A stretch of 64,000 nucleotides of DNA, taken from UBA5859 sp041940025 (GTDB taxonomy: Bacteria > Pseudomonadota > Gammaproteobacteria > UBA5859). Where the stretch lies: assembly GCA_041940025.1 (NCBI GenBank), contig JBGTSY010000001.1, forward strand, positions 310,001 to 374,000. The letters run 5' to 3'. The notes below the pieces were generated by a model that did no database searches, was not told the origin of the DNA, and saw only the letters and a list, made by a program, of their open reading frames with translations. Shown here in pieces: positions 27,553-36,048 of the stretch; positions within the stretch are counted from its first letter, which is position 1; each line of letters opens with the position of its first letter. Position numbers and translations under genes: made by a program.

Positions 27553-29077
27553 TTGGACGTCCTGTCATCTCTTTTGGAATAGGCAGCCCTAACAAATAAA
27601 GAAGCGTTGGCGCCACATCCTGTAGTGCACCTTGATGAATCACATCTGCTGGTCGGCCGAGATAAACAAAAGGAACCGGATCAGTGGTGTGCGCAGTGTG
27701 TGGCTGGCCAGAAACTGAATCCTGCATTTTTTCCACATTGCCATGATCGGCAGTGATGATGATTTCTCCTCCATGCTGATGAGCCGCATCAATAATTCTA
27801 CCTAAACAACCATCTATAGTTTCTACCGCCTTAATTGCAGCCTCAAAGTTACCGGTGTGCCCAACCATGTCTGGGTTCGCGAAATTGCAAATAATGACAT
27901 CAAACTGATCCCTCAATATGGCCGCAACCAGCTCATCTGTGACCAGATTTGCCGACATTTCTGGCTGTAAATCGTAGGTGGCCACCTTAGGTGAAGGTAT
28001 CAGGATCCTCTCTTCGCCAGCAAATGGAGTCTCTTCTCCACCGTTGAAAAAGAAAGTGACGTGGGCATATTTCTCCGTTTCTGCAATACGCAGCTGTGTT
28101 AAATCGGCATCAGCTAACACTTGTCCCAACACATTTTCCAATTTAACTGCTGGATAGGCTACTGGGCAGGTTAAATCTTGCTGATATTCGGTTAGACAGA
28201 CAAACTGCACTAATTTTGGCCGACGTTGACGTGGAAAACCGTCAAACTCTTCTTGCACAAAACTACTTGTGAGTTGGCGAGCACGATCTGCGCGAAAATT
28301 CATGAACAGAATGCCGTCACCATCTTCTACCATGGAGACATCCTTCCCTGTGCCTGCGATCAAGGTTGGCGATACAAATTCATCCGTTTCGCCGCGCTGG
28401 TAAGCCTCGGATAAAGCAACAATAGCACTTTGCACCTGATAAGCGGCCTCCCCTTGGGCCAACATCTTATAAACTTTCTCAATTCGGCCCCAACGTTGGT
28501 CCCTATCCATCGCATAATATCGTCCGCAAACAGAAGCGATGCGACCTACTCCCACCTCTTCGAATACCTGTTGCGCTGCCATTATGTAGCGTTCAGCGCT
28601 TTTTGGTGGCGTGTCTCTACCATCTAAAAAAGCGTGTAGAAAAACTTTCTTTAATCCTGCTTCTGCGGCCGCTTTGATGGCGGCGAAGATATGCTCTTGA
28701 TGGCTATGAACACCGCCATCGGACAATAAACCAAACAGATGCAACGCTCCGCCAGTTTCTTTTATCTTATTGAATAATAGAGAAATATTTTCAACTCGGC
28801 TAAATTCTCCCGCATCGACATCACCACTGATTCGAGTAAAATCTTGGTGTACGATACGTCCGGCACCTAAGTTCAGGTGGCCTACTTCGGAGTTGCCCAT
28901 CTGCCCTAGGGGCAGTCCCACATGCTGCTCTGAACCCTGAATTTGAGTGTGCACCGCACCCGTCATGAGTGTGTTCCAAACCGGTGTGGTGGCAGCCGCT
29001 ATGGCATTATAGTGTTGATTTTCTGAATATCCCCATCCATCGAGGATAATTAAAATCATTGGTTTCGGTGTCAACAT
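27503..29077 (-). CDS. gpmI: Phosphoglycerate mutase, cofactor-independent
   Basis: Interconverts 3- and 2-phosphoglycerate using two metal ions. Start placed at 29077 (MLTPKPMILIILDGWG), with GAAGG 8 nt upstream, giving 524 residues; upstream codons to 29167 are not family-like. Motifs: ILDGWG, the phosphoserine loop GQMGNSEVGHLNLGAG, HLFGLLSDGGVHSH, FLDGRDTPP, and metal-binding CNFANPDMVGHTG and TADHGN. First gene of the gpmI-envC-ctpA-deacetylase unit. Confidence 0.97.
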   Translation of the reverse strand: MLTPKPMILIILDGWGYSENQHYNAIAAATTPVWNTLMTGAVHTQIQGSEQHVGLPLGQMGNSEVGHLNLGAGRIVHQDFTRISGDVDAGEFSRVENISLLFNKIKETGGALHLFGLLSDGGVHSHQEHIFAAIKAAAEAGLKKVFLHAFLDGRDTPPKSAERYIMAAQQVFEEVGVGRIASVCGRYYAMDRDQRWGRIEKVYKMLAQGEAAYQVQSAIVALSEAYQRGETDEFVSPTLIAGTGKDVSMVEDGDGILFMNFRADRARQLTSSFVQEEFDGFPRQRRPKLVQFVCLTEYQQDLTCPVAYPAVKLENVLGQVLADADLTQLRIAETEKYAHVTFFFNGGEETPFAGEERILIPSPKVATYDLQPEMSANLVTDELVAAILRDQFDVIICNFANPDMVGHTGNFEAAIKAVETIDGCLGRIIDAAHQHGGEIIITADHGNVEKMQDSVSGQPHTAHTTDPVPFVYLGRPADVIHQGALQDVAPTLLYLLGLPIPKEMTGRPIVRLRTNETAKTATGH

Positions 29078-29331
29078 ATAACTGCCTTCAACGCCCTTCG
29101 ATTTACCCAATTGTCGCATTTGGCGTAAAAAAGTTAATTTTTGCCTCCCAATTGTTGGCAGAGGCAAGTAAGTGTGATAGAAATAAGTTTCTAGCGCTTG
29201 AACAATTTTAATGCATTTAGCACGCTACGCGCAGAGTTGATTGATAATAAATGCTAACATTGCGGCAATTAAAATAAAGAATTCTACTAAAACTCTTAAA
29301 GCAGATCGAAAAAAGGGTCTCTGGATTAAAG

Positions 29332-29688
29332 ATGGCAATAAATGAACTCGATCTAATTACCCATGATGAAGATATAGAACGTACCTCACGATCTCTTAAA
29401 GCTATGTCACATCCGCTACGACTCAAAATACTCTGCACTCTAGGAGAGCAAGAAGTCAGCGTGCAAGAAATCGTCGATCACGTGGGCACATCACAAAGTA
29501 ATATCTCCCAACATCTGGCAATTTTACGCGACAAAGGTATTCTGGTGGCTCGCAAAGATGCAAATCGAGTGTTCTACCGCATTGAAGACGCTCGCACCTT
29601 GCACCTCATTAGCATGATGCGGCATATCTTCTGTGAACAAGAATATGCTGGTTTGAGTGAACCTGCAGTGGCGGGCCACATAAATTAA
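29332..29688 (+). CDS. ArsR-family regulator with two-cysteine (SqrR/BigR-like) pattern
   Basis: Winged-helix repressor-type protein of 118 residues. The ArsR core is clear: AMSHPLRLKILCTLGEQEVSV, then the recognition helix SQSNISQHLAILRDKGIL and wing VFYRI. There is no CxC metal box in the alpha-3 helix. Instead Cys35 and Cys101 are 66 residues apart, the same spacing as the Cys41/Cys107 pair recalled for persulfide sensors SqrR and BigR. It lies 180 bp before a rhodanese gene on the same strand. Regulation by reactive sulfur is inferred. Target and operator are not identified. Confidence 0.8.
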   Translation: MAINELDLITHDEDIERTSRSLKAMSHPLRLKILCTLGEQEVSVQEIVDHVGTSQSNISQHLAILRDKGILVARKDANRVFYRIEDARTLHLISMMRHIFCEQEYAGLSEPAVAGHIN

Positions 29689-29868
29689 TTGCTTTCTGAA
29701 CAACTTGAGTTGGCTGGTTTTTATACTTGGTTGCCGACTCTGTTCGTTTGCTATTCTAGTTAGAATTCAATGCCTCATCAGGGTACAATAAAGCCGATAA
29801 ACTGTTTTCGTTGCCCACCTATTTTAATCAAATCTTTATATTAAAGAGTTATCCTTGAAGTTTACCCC

Positions 29869-30285
29869 ATGGAAATGATTGACTTCGTATTAAGACACCC
29901 TGTCCTCTTTTCTCTCGCCGGTGTGCTTCTGGTTGTCATTTTGATTTCAGAAATTCGACGCAAAAACGCCACACAATTTTATGTCAGCCCGATAAAGGCC
30001 ACTGCGATGATTAATCGCTCAGATGCGCAAATAGTGGATATCCGAGATAAGAATGCATTTAACCAGGGGCATATTATCGACGCACTGCATCTTCCCCTGT
30101 CAGAAATTGATAAGCAGAAAAATTTACTCGACAGCGAGCGCCCCGCCATTATCGTCTGCGAACGTGGACAAACTTCAATGTCAGCGTATAACTTGTTAAA
30201 AGATACTATGAGTGAGAATCTGTTTGTGTTGGAAGGGGGGCTGAACGCATGGAAAGAAGCAGAACTTCCCATTGTGAAAAGCTAA
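29869..30285 (+). CDS. Membrane-anchored rhodanese-like sulfurtransferase
   Basis: 138 residues: one N-terminal membrane helix (about 11-28) followed by a single rhodanese domain with IVDIRDKNAFNQGHI, the active loop CERGQTS (Cys97) and LEGGLNAWKEAELP. It resembles E. coli YibN in both sequence layout and position before secB. The anchor places the domain on the cytoplasmic face. The grxC gene that usually follows is absent: secB starts 46 bp later. Confidence 0.92.
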   Translation: MEMIDFVLRHPVLFSLAGVLLVVILISEIRRKNATQFYVSPIKATAMINRSDAQIVDIRDKNAFNQGHIIDALHLPLSEIDKQKNLLDSERPAIIVCERGQTSMSAYNLLKDTMSENLFVLEGGLNAWKEAELPIVKS

Positions 30286-30331
30286 TACTAGCTTCTGAGT
30301 AAGAGATATTTAATATTTAAAAGGCATTCAA

Positions 30332-30817
30332 ATGGCTGACAATGATAGCGCGACACAAAAAACCGAAGAACAACAGTTCATTTTGGAAAAGATCTATGTC
30401 AAAGATCTCTCCTTTGAAAATCCTAAATCACCGCAAATATTTTCTACCCAATGGAATCCGCAAATAAACGTGCAGCTAAATAGTCAGGCTAAATCTGTAT
30501 CTGACGGGGTTTACGAAGTAGTCTTATCCATTACCGTCACTGCCAAACAGTCTGAGAACACTGCCTTTTTAGTTGAAGTGCAACAAGCTGCTCTATTCAG
30601 GGCTAAAAATCTAAATGAAGATCAACTCCCTCCCCTACTTGGGATCTATTGCCCAACAGTTATCTTTCCTTACGCCCGAGAAACTATCTCCGATGTAGTT
30701 ATCCGGGGTGGATATCCGCAACTGTTACTTGCACCTGTCAATTTTGAATCCCTCTATGCCCAACAGTCAAAACAACAGCAAGATGCTGAAAAATCTACAG
30801 AAGACAAGGTTCATTAA
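30332..30817 (+). CDS. secB: Protein-export chaperone SecB
   Basis: Tetrameric cytosolic chaperone that holds preproteins unfolded for SecA. 161 residues with FILEKIYVKDLSFENP, the hydrophobic groove strand region, the GIYCPTVIFPYARE motif typical of SecB, and LLLAPVNFESLY. Ends in a Gln/Lys/Glu-rich tail. Followed by gpsA after 14 bp, as in many gammaproteobacteria. Confidence 0.98.
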   Translation: MADNDSATQKTEEQQFILEKIYVKDLSFENPKSPQIFSTQWNPQINVQLNSQAKSVSDGVYEVVLSITVTAKQSENTAFLVEVQQAALFRAKNLNEDQLPPLLGIYCPTVIFPYARETISDVVIRGGYPQLLLAPVNFESLYAQQSKQQQDAEKSTEDKVH

Positions 30818-30831
30818 GTAGGAATTTTAAC

Positions 30832-31848
30832 GTGCAGAGAGCAAAAACTCCTAAAACCATCGCGGTTCTAGGTGCTGGCTCCTGGGGAACCGCGCTGGCG
30901 TTGCTGCTCGCCGGAAATGGTCATCAGATCAAACTCTGGGGATATAAACCAGACTTCCAACAACGTCTAATCAGAGAAAGGCGTAACCAAGTCTATTTAC
31001 CTGGGTATAGTTTTCCTGAGAATTTAGAACCCGTCATTGAGTTAGAAACAACTATTGCCGCTGCCGATGAGGTGTTGATTTCTGTGCCCAGTAACGGCTT
31101 TCGGCAATTATTAGAATCCGCGAACAAGCCATTGTCCCAATTATCGCGAATAACTTGGGCCACCAAAGGATTTGATAAAAAGAATCAGGGTTTGCTGCAC
31201 GATGTGGTACGCCAAGTACTCGATCCGCTTCCCACGCCGATGGTAATTTCTGGGCCCAGTTTTGCGCTTGAAGTTGCCGCCAAGCAACCCACTGCTATTA
31301 CCTTGGCCAGCGACAGCTTGGAACCGCTTGAACAGAGCGCCAACCTGTATCGCAATGAACAGTTTCGCGTGTACACAAGTGACGACATTATCGGTGTTGA
31401 AGTGGGTGGCGCATTGAAAAATGTGATGGCCATAGCGGTCGGCATTTCTCAAGGCCTGGGTTTAGGCGCCAATGCCAAAGCAGCGTTAATTACTCGGGGA
31501 TTAGCGGAAATGAGCAGGCTGGGGCAGGCATTGGGAGGCAAGCAGGAAACGCTAATGGGTTTATCCGGTGCGGGCGATCTATTTTTAACCTGTAGTGATT
31601 CTCAGTCCCGTAATCTGCGATTCGGGCAAGCCATCGGTGGAGGCGCAACAATTTCGCAAGCCATTGATGCGATTGGACAGGTGGTGGAAGGTTATGATGC
31701 GACCGCTATCGCTTATGAGATTAGCCAAAAACAGCGAATTGATATGCCCATAGTGGCGCAAACATTTAATGTGCTTTACCAGAACCTATCCCCAGCAGAA
31801 GCGGTCAATAATTTACTCAAACGTGAGCCGAAACCGGAACACCATTAA
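30832..31848 (+). CDS. gpsA: Glycerol-3-phosphate dehydrogenase [NAD(P)+]
   Basis: Reduces dihydroxyacetone phosphate to sn-glycerol-3-phosphate for phospholipid synthesis. 338 residues from a GTG start at 30832 with AGGAA about 8 nt upstream. Rossmann motif VLGAGSWGTALALLLA, SVPSNGFR, ATKGFD, GPSFALEVA, the catalytic Lys in GGALKNVMAIAVGI and GLSGAGDLFLTC are all present. Its stop overlaps the convergent trmL stop by 4 bp. Confidence 0.97.
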   Translation: MQRAKTPKTIAVLGAGSWGTALALLLAGNGHQIKLWGYKPDFQQRLIRERRNQVYLPGYSFPENLEPVIELETTIAAADEVLISVPSNGFRQLLESANKPLSQLSRITWATKGFDKKNQGLLHDVVRQVLDPLPTPMVISGPSFALEVAAKQPTAITLASDSLEPLEQSANLYRNEQFRVYTSDDIIGVEVGGALKNVMAIAVGISQGLGLGANAKAALITRGLAEMSRLGQALGGKQETLMGLSGAGDLFLTCSDSQSRNLRFGQAIGGGATISQAIDAIGQVVEGYDATAIAYEISQKQRIDMPIVAQTFNVLYQNLSPAEAVNNLLKREPKPEHH

Positions 31849-32315
31849 AATTTAGCTCCTTTAAACTCTATCTGTCTCCAAGCTTCATAGAGAATCACCG
31901 CCGCCGCATTGGCCAGGTTTAAACACCTGCTTTGTGCGTGCATGGGAATTTTTAAGCGATTTTTCTCTGTAAAACTTTCAAAAATGTGGGCGGGAACGCC
32001 TTTGGTTTCCGAACCAAAAAGAAACGCATCACCCGCTTGGTAGTTAACATCACTATAACAGTGAGTACCTTTGCTGGAGCACAGAAAGAGTCGCTGAGGC
32101 TTTACCTGGGTTAAATAGGCAGACAAGTCCTCGTGCTCAGTCAGCCCTACCCACTCATGGTAATCTAAACCCGCTCTTTTTAATGCCGCATCATCCAAGG
32201 TAAAGCCTAGAGGATGTATCAGGTGCAGTCGTGCGCCTATATTGGCACACAAGCGAATAATATTACCGGTGTTCGGTGGAATTTCTGGTTGATACAGAAC
32301 CAAATCAAACATCAT
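31845..32315 (-). CDS. trmL: tRNA (cytidine/uridine-2'-O-)-methyltransferase TrmL
   Basis: SPOUT methyltransferase that modifies the wobble base of tRNA-Leu isoacceptors. 156 residues with LYQPEIPPNTGNIIRLCAN, LFGSETKGVP and the knot motif IPMHAQSRCLNLANAAAVILYE. Convergent with gpsA and divergent from the next gene. Confidence 0.96.
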   Translation of the reverse strand: MMFDLVLYQPEIPPNTGNIIRLCANIGARLHLIHPLGFTLDDAALKRAGLDYHEWVGLTEHEDLSAYLTQVKPQRLFLCSSKGTHCYSDVNYQAGDAFLFGSETKGVPAHIFESFTEKNRLKIPMHAQSRCLNLANAAAVILYEAWRQIEFKGAKF

Positions 32316-32401
32316 GCTACTCAGTATCCGTGAAGAGTTCGCTTACAGTATAATTTAACGGTTTACATTAATCTGATTGCATAGACACCAAATGGAAATA
32401 A

Positions 32402-33343
32402 ATGAATGTGAGTGAGCCACTAATCTCTTTACAAGTTGACTTCTGCGGGATGAAGCTGAACTCTCCTATTATTCTGCTCTCTGGTTGCGCCGGTTTTGGT
32501 GATGAATATACCCGCGTACATGGATTTTCACTATCTGAAGTAGGCGCCGTTTGCTTAAAAGGCACCACTCTGGAACCTCGCCTCGGAAATAGTCCACACC
32601 GCATATGTGAAACAGCCGGTGGCATGCTCAATTCTATCGGATTGCAAAATCCTGGCGCTCAGGTGGTAGTCGATGAAATACTTCCTAAATTGGACCATAA
32701 GCTAACCCATTACATCGCCAATATTTCAGGTGCCACCCTAGAAGAGTATGCCGAGGTGGCTCGAGTGTTTGACAACTCTTCTGTCAGCGCCATTGAAATT
32801 AATATCTCTTGCCCGAATGTGAAGGCCGGGGGCGCGATCTTCGGCAATGATCCAAAAATGTCTGCCGCAGTCGTGGCCGCATGTCGCAAAGTGACCAACA
32901 AACCTTTGATCACAAAGCTCTCCCCAAACCAAACTGATATTGTGGAAAGCGCGCAAAATTGTATAGATGCCGGCACCGATGCCTTTGCGGCGATAAATAC
33001 CCTGATGGGAATGCGTATCGATATTCAACGACGTAAGCCAGTATTGGGCAATATCCAGGGTGGTCTCTCAGGACCTGCCATAAAACCGATAGCGCTCTTG
33101 AAGGTATACCAATTATCTCAGCTATGTCGCCAGTATCAGATCCCAATCATCGGTCAAGGAGGTATCACTAATGGCCAAGATGCCATTGAATTCCTGTTGG
33201 CCGGTGCCACCACTATAGGTATCGGTACGGGGCTATTTTACGATCCCCTAGTGTGTCAAAAAATCAATCGGGAATTGCTCGACTACCTGGGTTACCACCA
33301 CATTTCATCGGTGCCGGATCTAGTTGGTCAGCTGCAACTTTAA
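32402..33343 (+). CDS. Dihydroorotate dehydrogenase, class 1B-like
   Basis: FMN-dependent TIM-barrel enzyme of pyrimidine synthesis. 313 residues with GLQNPG, the loop NISCPNVKAGG with catalytic Cys137, TKLSPNQTDI, NTLMGMRIDI and the C-terminal FMN phosphate loop IIGQGGITNG followed by ATTIGIGTG. A Cys rather than Ser in this loop, and a soluble N-terminus without a membrane helix, mark class 1, and VKAGG fits subclass 1B. Class 1B enzymes usually work with an FeS-flavin partner, PyrK, to pass electrons to NAD+; no pyrK lies in the window. Most gammaproteobacteria use class 2. Its stop lies 1 bp from that of ntrC. Confidence 0.87.
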   Translation: MNVSEPLISLQVDFCGMKLNSPIILLSGCAGFGDEYTRVHGFSLSEVGAVCLKGTTLEPRLGNSPHRICETAGGMLNSIGLQNPGAQVVVDEILPKLDHKLTHYIANISGATLEEYAEVARVFDNSSVSAIEINISCPNVKAGGAIFGNDPKMSAAVVAACRKVTNKPLITKLSPNQTDIVESAQNCIDAGTDAFAAINTLMGMRIDIQRRKPVLGNIQGGLSGPAIKPIALLKVYQLSQLCRQYQIPIIGQGGITNGQDAIEFLLAGATTIGIGTGLFYDPLVCQKINRELLDYLGYHHISSVPDLVGQLQL

Positions 33344-33344
33344 G

Positions 33345-34760
33345 CTAGAGATCTTTTAAGTCGAGCTCTTTGATTTTCCGGGTTAACGTGTTTCTGCCCC
33401 AGCCCAGTAGTTTGGCAGCGTCCTGTTTGCGTCCGGCAGTATGTTTTAACGCCGTCTCTATCATCACCTGTTCAAATCGCGGCACGGCTTGATCCAAAAT
33501 ATGTTGTTCACCCTTGTCCAGCACCGAGTCCGCCCAATAACGCAGTGCGCTTTCCCAATCTTCTGCCGGTTGTGCAATGGTTTCAGAGTGACGCAGTTCA
33601 GGTGGCAGATCTTCTATATGGATCTGCTGTCCAGAAGCCATCACCGTGAGCCAGCGACAAATATTTTCCAACTGTCGAACATTTCCAGGCCAGGCCAATT
33701 GACTCATGAACTGTTCAGTCTCCGGCAAGATTGTTTTGCCTTCAGTTTCTAATTCCTGCGCCGCTTTGTGCATGAAGTGGCGCAATAAGAGTGGTATATC
33801 CTCTCGTCGCTCCTTTAGAGCAGGCACATGCACCCGAATGACATTCAGTCGATGGAATAGGTCTTCTCGGAATAACCGCTGACGAACCAGCTCCTCCAAA
33901 TTCTGGTGTGTGGCCGCAATGATGCGCACATTCACCTTAATGGTGTGATGCCCACCCACCCGATAAAATTCTCCCTCTGACAGTACCCTTAGCAGTCTAG
34001 TTTGTAGATCCGCTGGCATGTCGCCTATCTCATCCAAAAATAATGTTCCGCCATCGGCTTGTTGGAAACGTCCTATTCGCTGGGTTTGAGCGCCGGTAAA
34101 TGCGCCCTTTTCGTGTCCAAACAGTTCGGATTCAAGTAGCTCTTTGGGAATAGCTGCGGTGTTTAAAGCAATAAAAGGATACTCTGCTCGAGGACTATGT
34201 TGGTGCAACGCTCGAGCCACCAACTCTTTTCCGGTACCAGATTCACCGGTAATTAACACCGACAAGTTGGATCGGGATAATCGGCCAATGGCTCGAAACA
34301 CCTCCTGCATGGCTGGCGCTTCACCAACAATTTCTCGAGAAATTGCATCCTCTGATAGACCCGTGTCCGCTTCTAAGGCTTGTTCTTCGTGGTGATGGCG
34401 CACTGCCCGCACCACCATCTCTACTGCTTCATCCACGTCGAAGGGTTTTGGCAAATACTCGAATGCACCGCCTTGAAAAGCGGTGACCGCACTATCTAGA
34501 TCCGAATGCGCGGTCATAATAATGACCGGGATGTGGCTATATTTCTGATAAATTTTTTCCAATAACTGGAATCCGTCGCTACCGGGCATGCGAACATCGG
34601 TAATAATGGCTTGCGGCTGCGAATGCTGTAATTGCTCCAATACCCATCTACCTGAATCGAAAGTCTCTACAATAAATTCCGCTTGCGACAGCGCCTTCTC
34701 CAATACCCAGCGTATAGATTTATCATCATCAATCACCCAAACACGATTATTGGAAGGCAT
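33345..34760 (-). CDS. ntrC: Nitrogen regulation response regulator NtrC
   Basis: Sigma-54 activator of nitrogen-limitation genes. About 471 residues: receiver domain with phospho-acceptor Asp in ITDVRMPGSDGF, AAA+ domain with Walker A GESGTGKE and the sigma-54 contact loop GAFTGAQTQ, and a C-terminal Fis-type helix-turn-helix (ALKHTAGRKQDAAKLLGWGRNTLTRK split around the turn). Start at ATG 34760 is favoured by an AGAGG about 9 nt upstream; an in-frame GTG at 34769 is too close to it. Overlaps ntrB by 14 bp. Confidence 0.97.
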   Translation of the reverse strand: MPSNNRVWVIDDDKSIRWVLEKALSQAEFIVETFDSGRWVLEQLQHSQPQAIITDVRMPGSDGFQLLEKIYQKYSHIPVIIMTAHSDLDSAVTAFQGGAFEYLPKPFDVDEAVEMVVRAVRHHHEEQALEADTGLSEDAISREIVGEAPAMQEVFRAIGRLSRSNLSVLITGESGTGKELVARALHQHSPRAEYPFIALNTAAIPKELLESELFGHEKGAFTGAQTQRIGRFQQADGGTLFLDEIGDMPADLQTRLLRVLSEGEFYRVGGHHTIKVNVRIIAATHQNLEELVRQRLFREDLFHRLNVIRVHVPALKERREDIPLLLRHFMHKAAQELETEGKTILPETEQFMSQLAWPGNVRQLENICRWLTVMASGQQIHIEDLPPELRHSETIAQPAEDWESALRYWADSVLDKGEQHILDQAVPRFEQVMIETALKHTAGRKQDAAKLLGWGRNTLTRKIKELDLKDL

Positions 34761-35850
34761 GGTTTTCACCCTCTTGAGGTGGAGTAATCGGCAATAAAAT
34801 AGAAAAAACTGTATCGCCCGGCCTGCTCTTACATTCGATTTTACCTCCCTGTTGATCCACCAGGGCTTGAGAAATAGAGAGTCCTAATCCTGATCCTTGA
34901 GCGCGGCTAGTGACCATTGGTAGAAAGATTTTATCTATCATTTCAGCATCAATACCAGAACCCGTATCGCATATATCCATGCGCACCATTAAGGCATGAG
35001 TATTTGTTGCCACTACCTGATTCCTACAGACTCGAGTTCTAAAAGTTAAGGTGCCCTGCTCTCCCATTGCTTGAATGGCATTGTTGACAATATTCAGACA
35101 TGCTTGAAATAGTTGGTCATGATCGACAAACACTTCTGGCAAACTAGGATCATAATCTTTGACTAAATCAATTTTCTGTAAGCCCTCTGCCGACACCAAA
35201 GTCACTAAGCGCTCCAGCACCTGATGTACATTAATCCACCGCTTTTCTGGCAGTTTATTTGGCCCCAACAGCTGATTGACTAAATTACTTAGTCTATCCG
35301 CCTCTTCTACAATAATCTCGGTGTATTCGTTCAAGTTAGGATCGGTTTGTTCACGCTGTAACAATTGTGCCGCCCCTCTCAAACCACCCAGAGGATTTTT
35401 TATTTCATGGGCTAAATTTCGTACTAACATTTTTGCTGAATTGACTTTTTCCTGTCGCTGCTCATCATTTGCCAATTTCAAATGTTGATCTACTTGATGC
35501 AGTTCCACGATCAATTCTATTTTTCCTTCCAATTCCAGCTTTATGACAGAACAATCCACGATCGCTCGCTTTTTGGAGATTAGGCTTAATTCTAGAGCCC
35601 ACTCAGTGTGTGGCTCTCCACTGTCTTGTACGTCTCTAACCAATTGCACCAATCTATCTTCTACTAAGGGTAACTGTTGGACGGGCATACCCAGCGCCCG
35701 TTTGGCGCTTAAATCAAATATCATTTCAAAGGCTAGGTTGGTATAGACAATATTCAGATCCCTATCTAAGCCCACGATTGCCGTAGTTAGATTGTCCAAA
35801 ATGGTTTTTGAAAAATTTTTTGTCACCAATCTCACCCTGTGATGGACCAC
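34747..35850 (-). CDS. ntrB: Nitrogen regulation sensor kinase/phosphatase NtrB
   Basis: Phosphorylates or dephosphorylates NtrC according to PII status. Up to 367 residues: an N-terminal PAS domain (about 15-115), the dimerisation/phosphotransfer helix with the His in VRNLAHEIKNPLGGLRGAAQLL, N box CLNIVNNAIQAM, and G boxes DTGSGID and GSGLGLSISQALV. No membrane segments, as expected. The start is ambiguous among closely spaced GTG codons at the 5' end. An NtrC-type operator lies about 130 bp upstream. Confidence 0.96.
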   Translation of the reverse strand: MVHHRVRLVTKNFSKTILDNLTTAIVGLDRDLNIVYTNLAFEMIFDLSAKRALGMPVQQLPLVEDRLVQLVRDVQDSGEPHTEWALELSLISKKRAIVDCSVIKLELEGKIELIVELHQVDQHLKLANDEQRQEKVNSAKMLVRNLAHEIKNPLGGLRGAAQLLQREQTDPNLNEYTEIIVEEADRLSNLVNQLLGPNKLPEKRWINVHQVLERLVTLVSAEGLQKIDLVKDYDPSLPEVFVDHDQLFQACLNIVNNAIQAMGEQGTLTFRTRVCRNQVVATNTHALMVRMDICDTGSGIDAEMIDKIFLPMVTSRAQGSGLGLSISQALVDQQGGKIECKSRPGDTVFSILLPITPPQEGENHAFQ

Positions 35851-35975
35851 CCGAGCAAATACCGCACCAATCTGATAATTTAAAAATAATACCTTTAATT
35901 ACAGCGTCTTATATTAATGTTCCCTAATCTAAAAATAGGTGTTGGATGTTTTTGATTCTCCTACGTGCACGTTTC

Positions 35976-35990
35976 GCACTATTATAGTGC
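35976..35990 (-). promoter_or_regulatory. NtrC operator overlapping a -10-like element, ntrBC promoter
   Basis: Perfect dyad GCACT-ATTAT-AGTGC, matching the NtrC half-sites GCACY-N5-RGTGC. On the minus strand its centre reads TATAAT, a consensus -10 hexamer (plus 35981-35986); no good -35 was found. An NtrC site over a vegetative promoter would fit repression of ntrBC by NtrC, as at E. coli glnLp. Confidence 0.65.
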
Positions 35991-36000
35991 AGCTTGATGT

Positions 36001-36031
36001 AAACAAAAAAAAGCCCCGACAAGCGGGGCTT
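36001..36031 (-). terminator. Rho-independent terminator of glnA
   Basis: Perfect 8-bp stem AAGCCCCG (36011-36018) and CGGGGCTT (36024-36031) with a 5-nt loop. In the glnA direction it is followed by an eight-T tract (plus-strand A run ending at 36012). It starts 17 bp past the glnA stop and separates glnA from ntrBC. Confidence 0.92.
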
Positions 36032-36048
36032 CTTGAAAGCAATATTGA

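Noticed and set aside
29484..29497. CACGTG core (GATCACGTGGGC) resembling parS
   Set aside because: Outside the CACGTG core the flanks do not match parS, and it lies in the conserved coding region of the ArsR helix-turn-helix.
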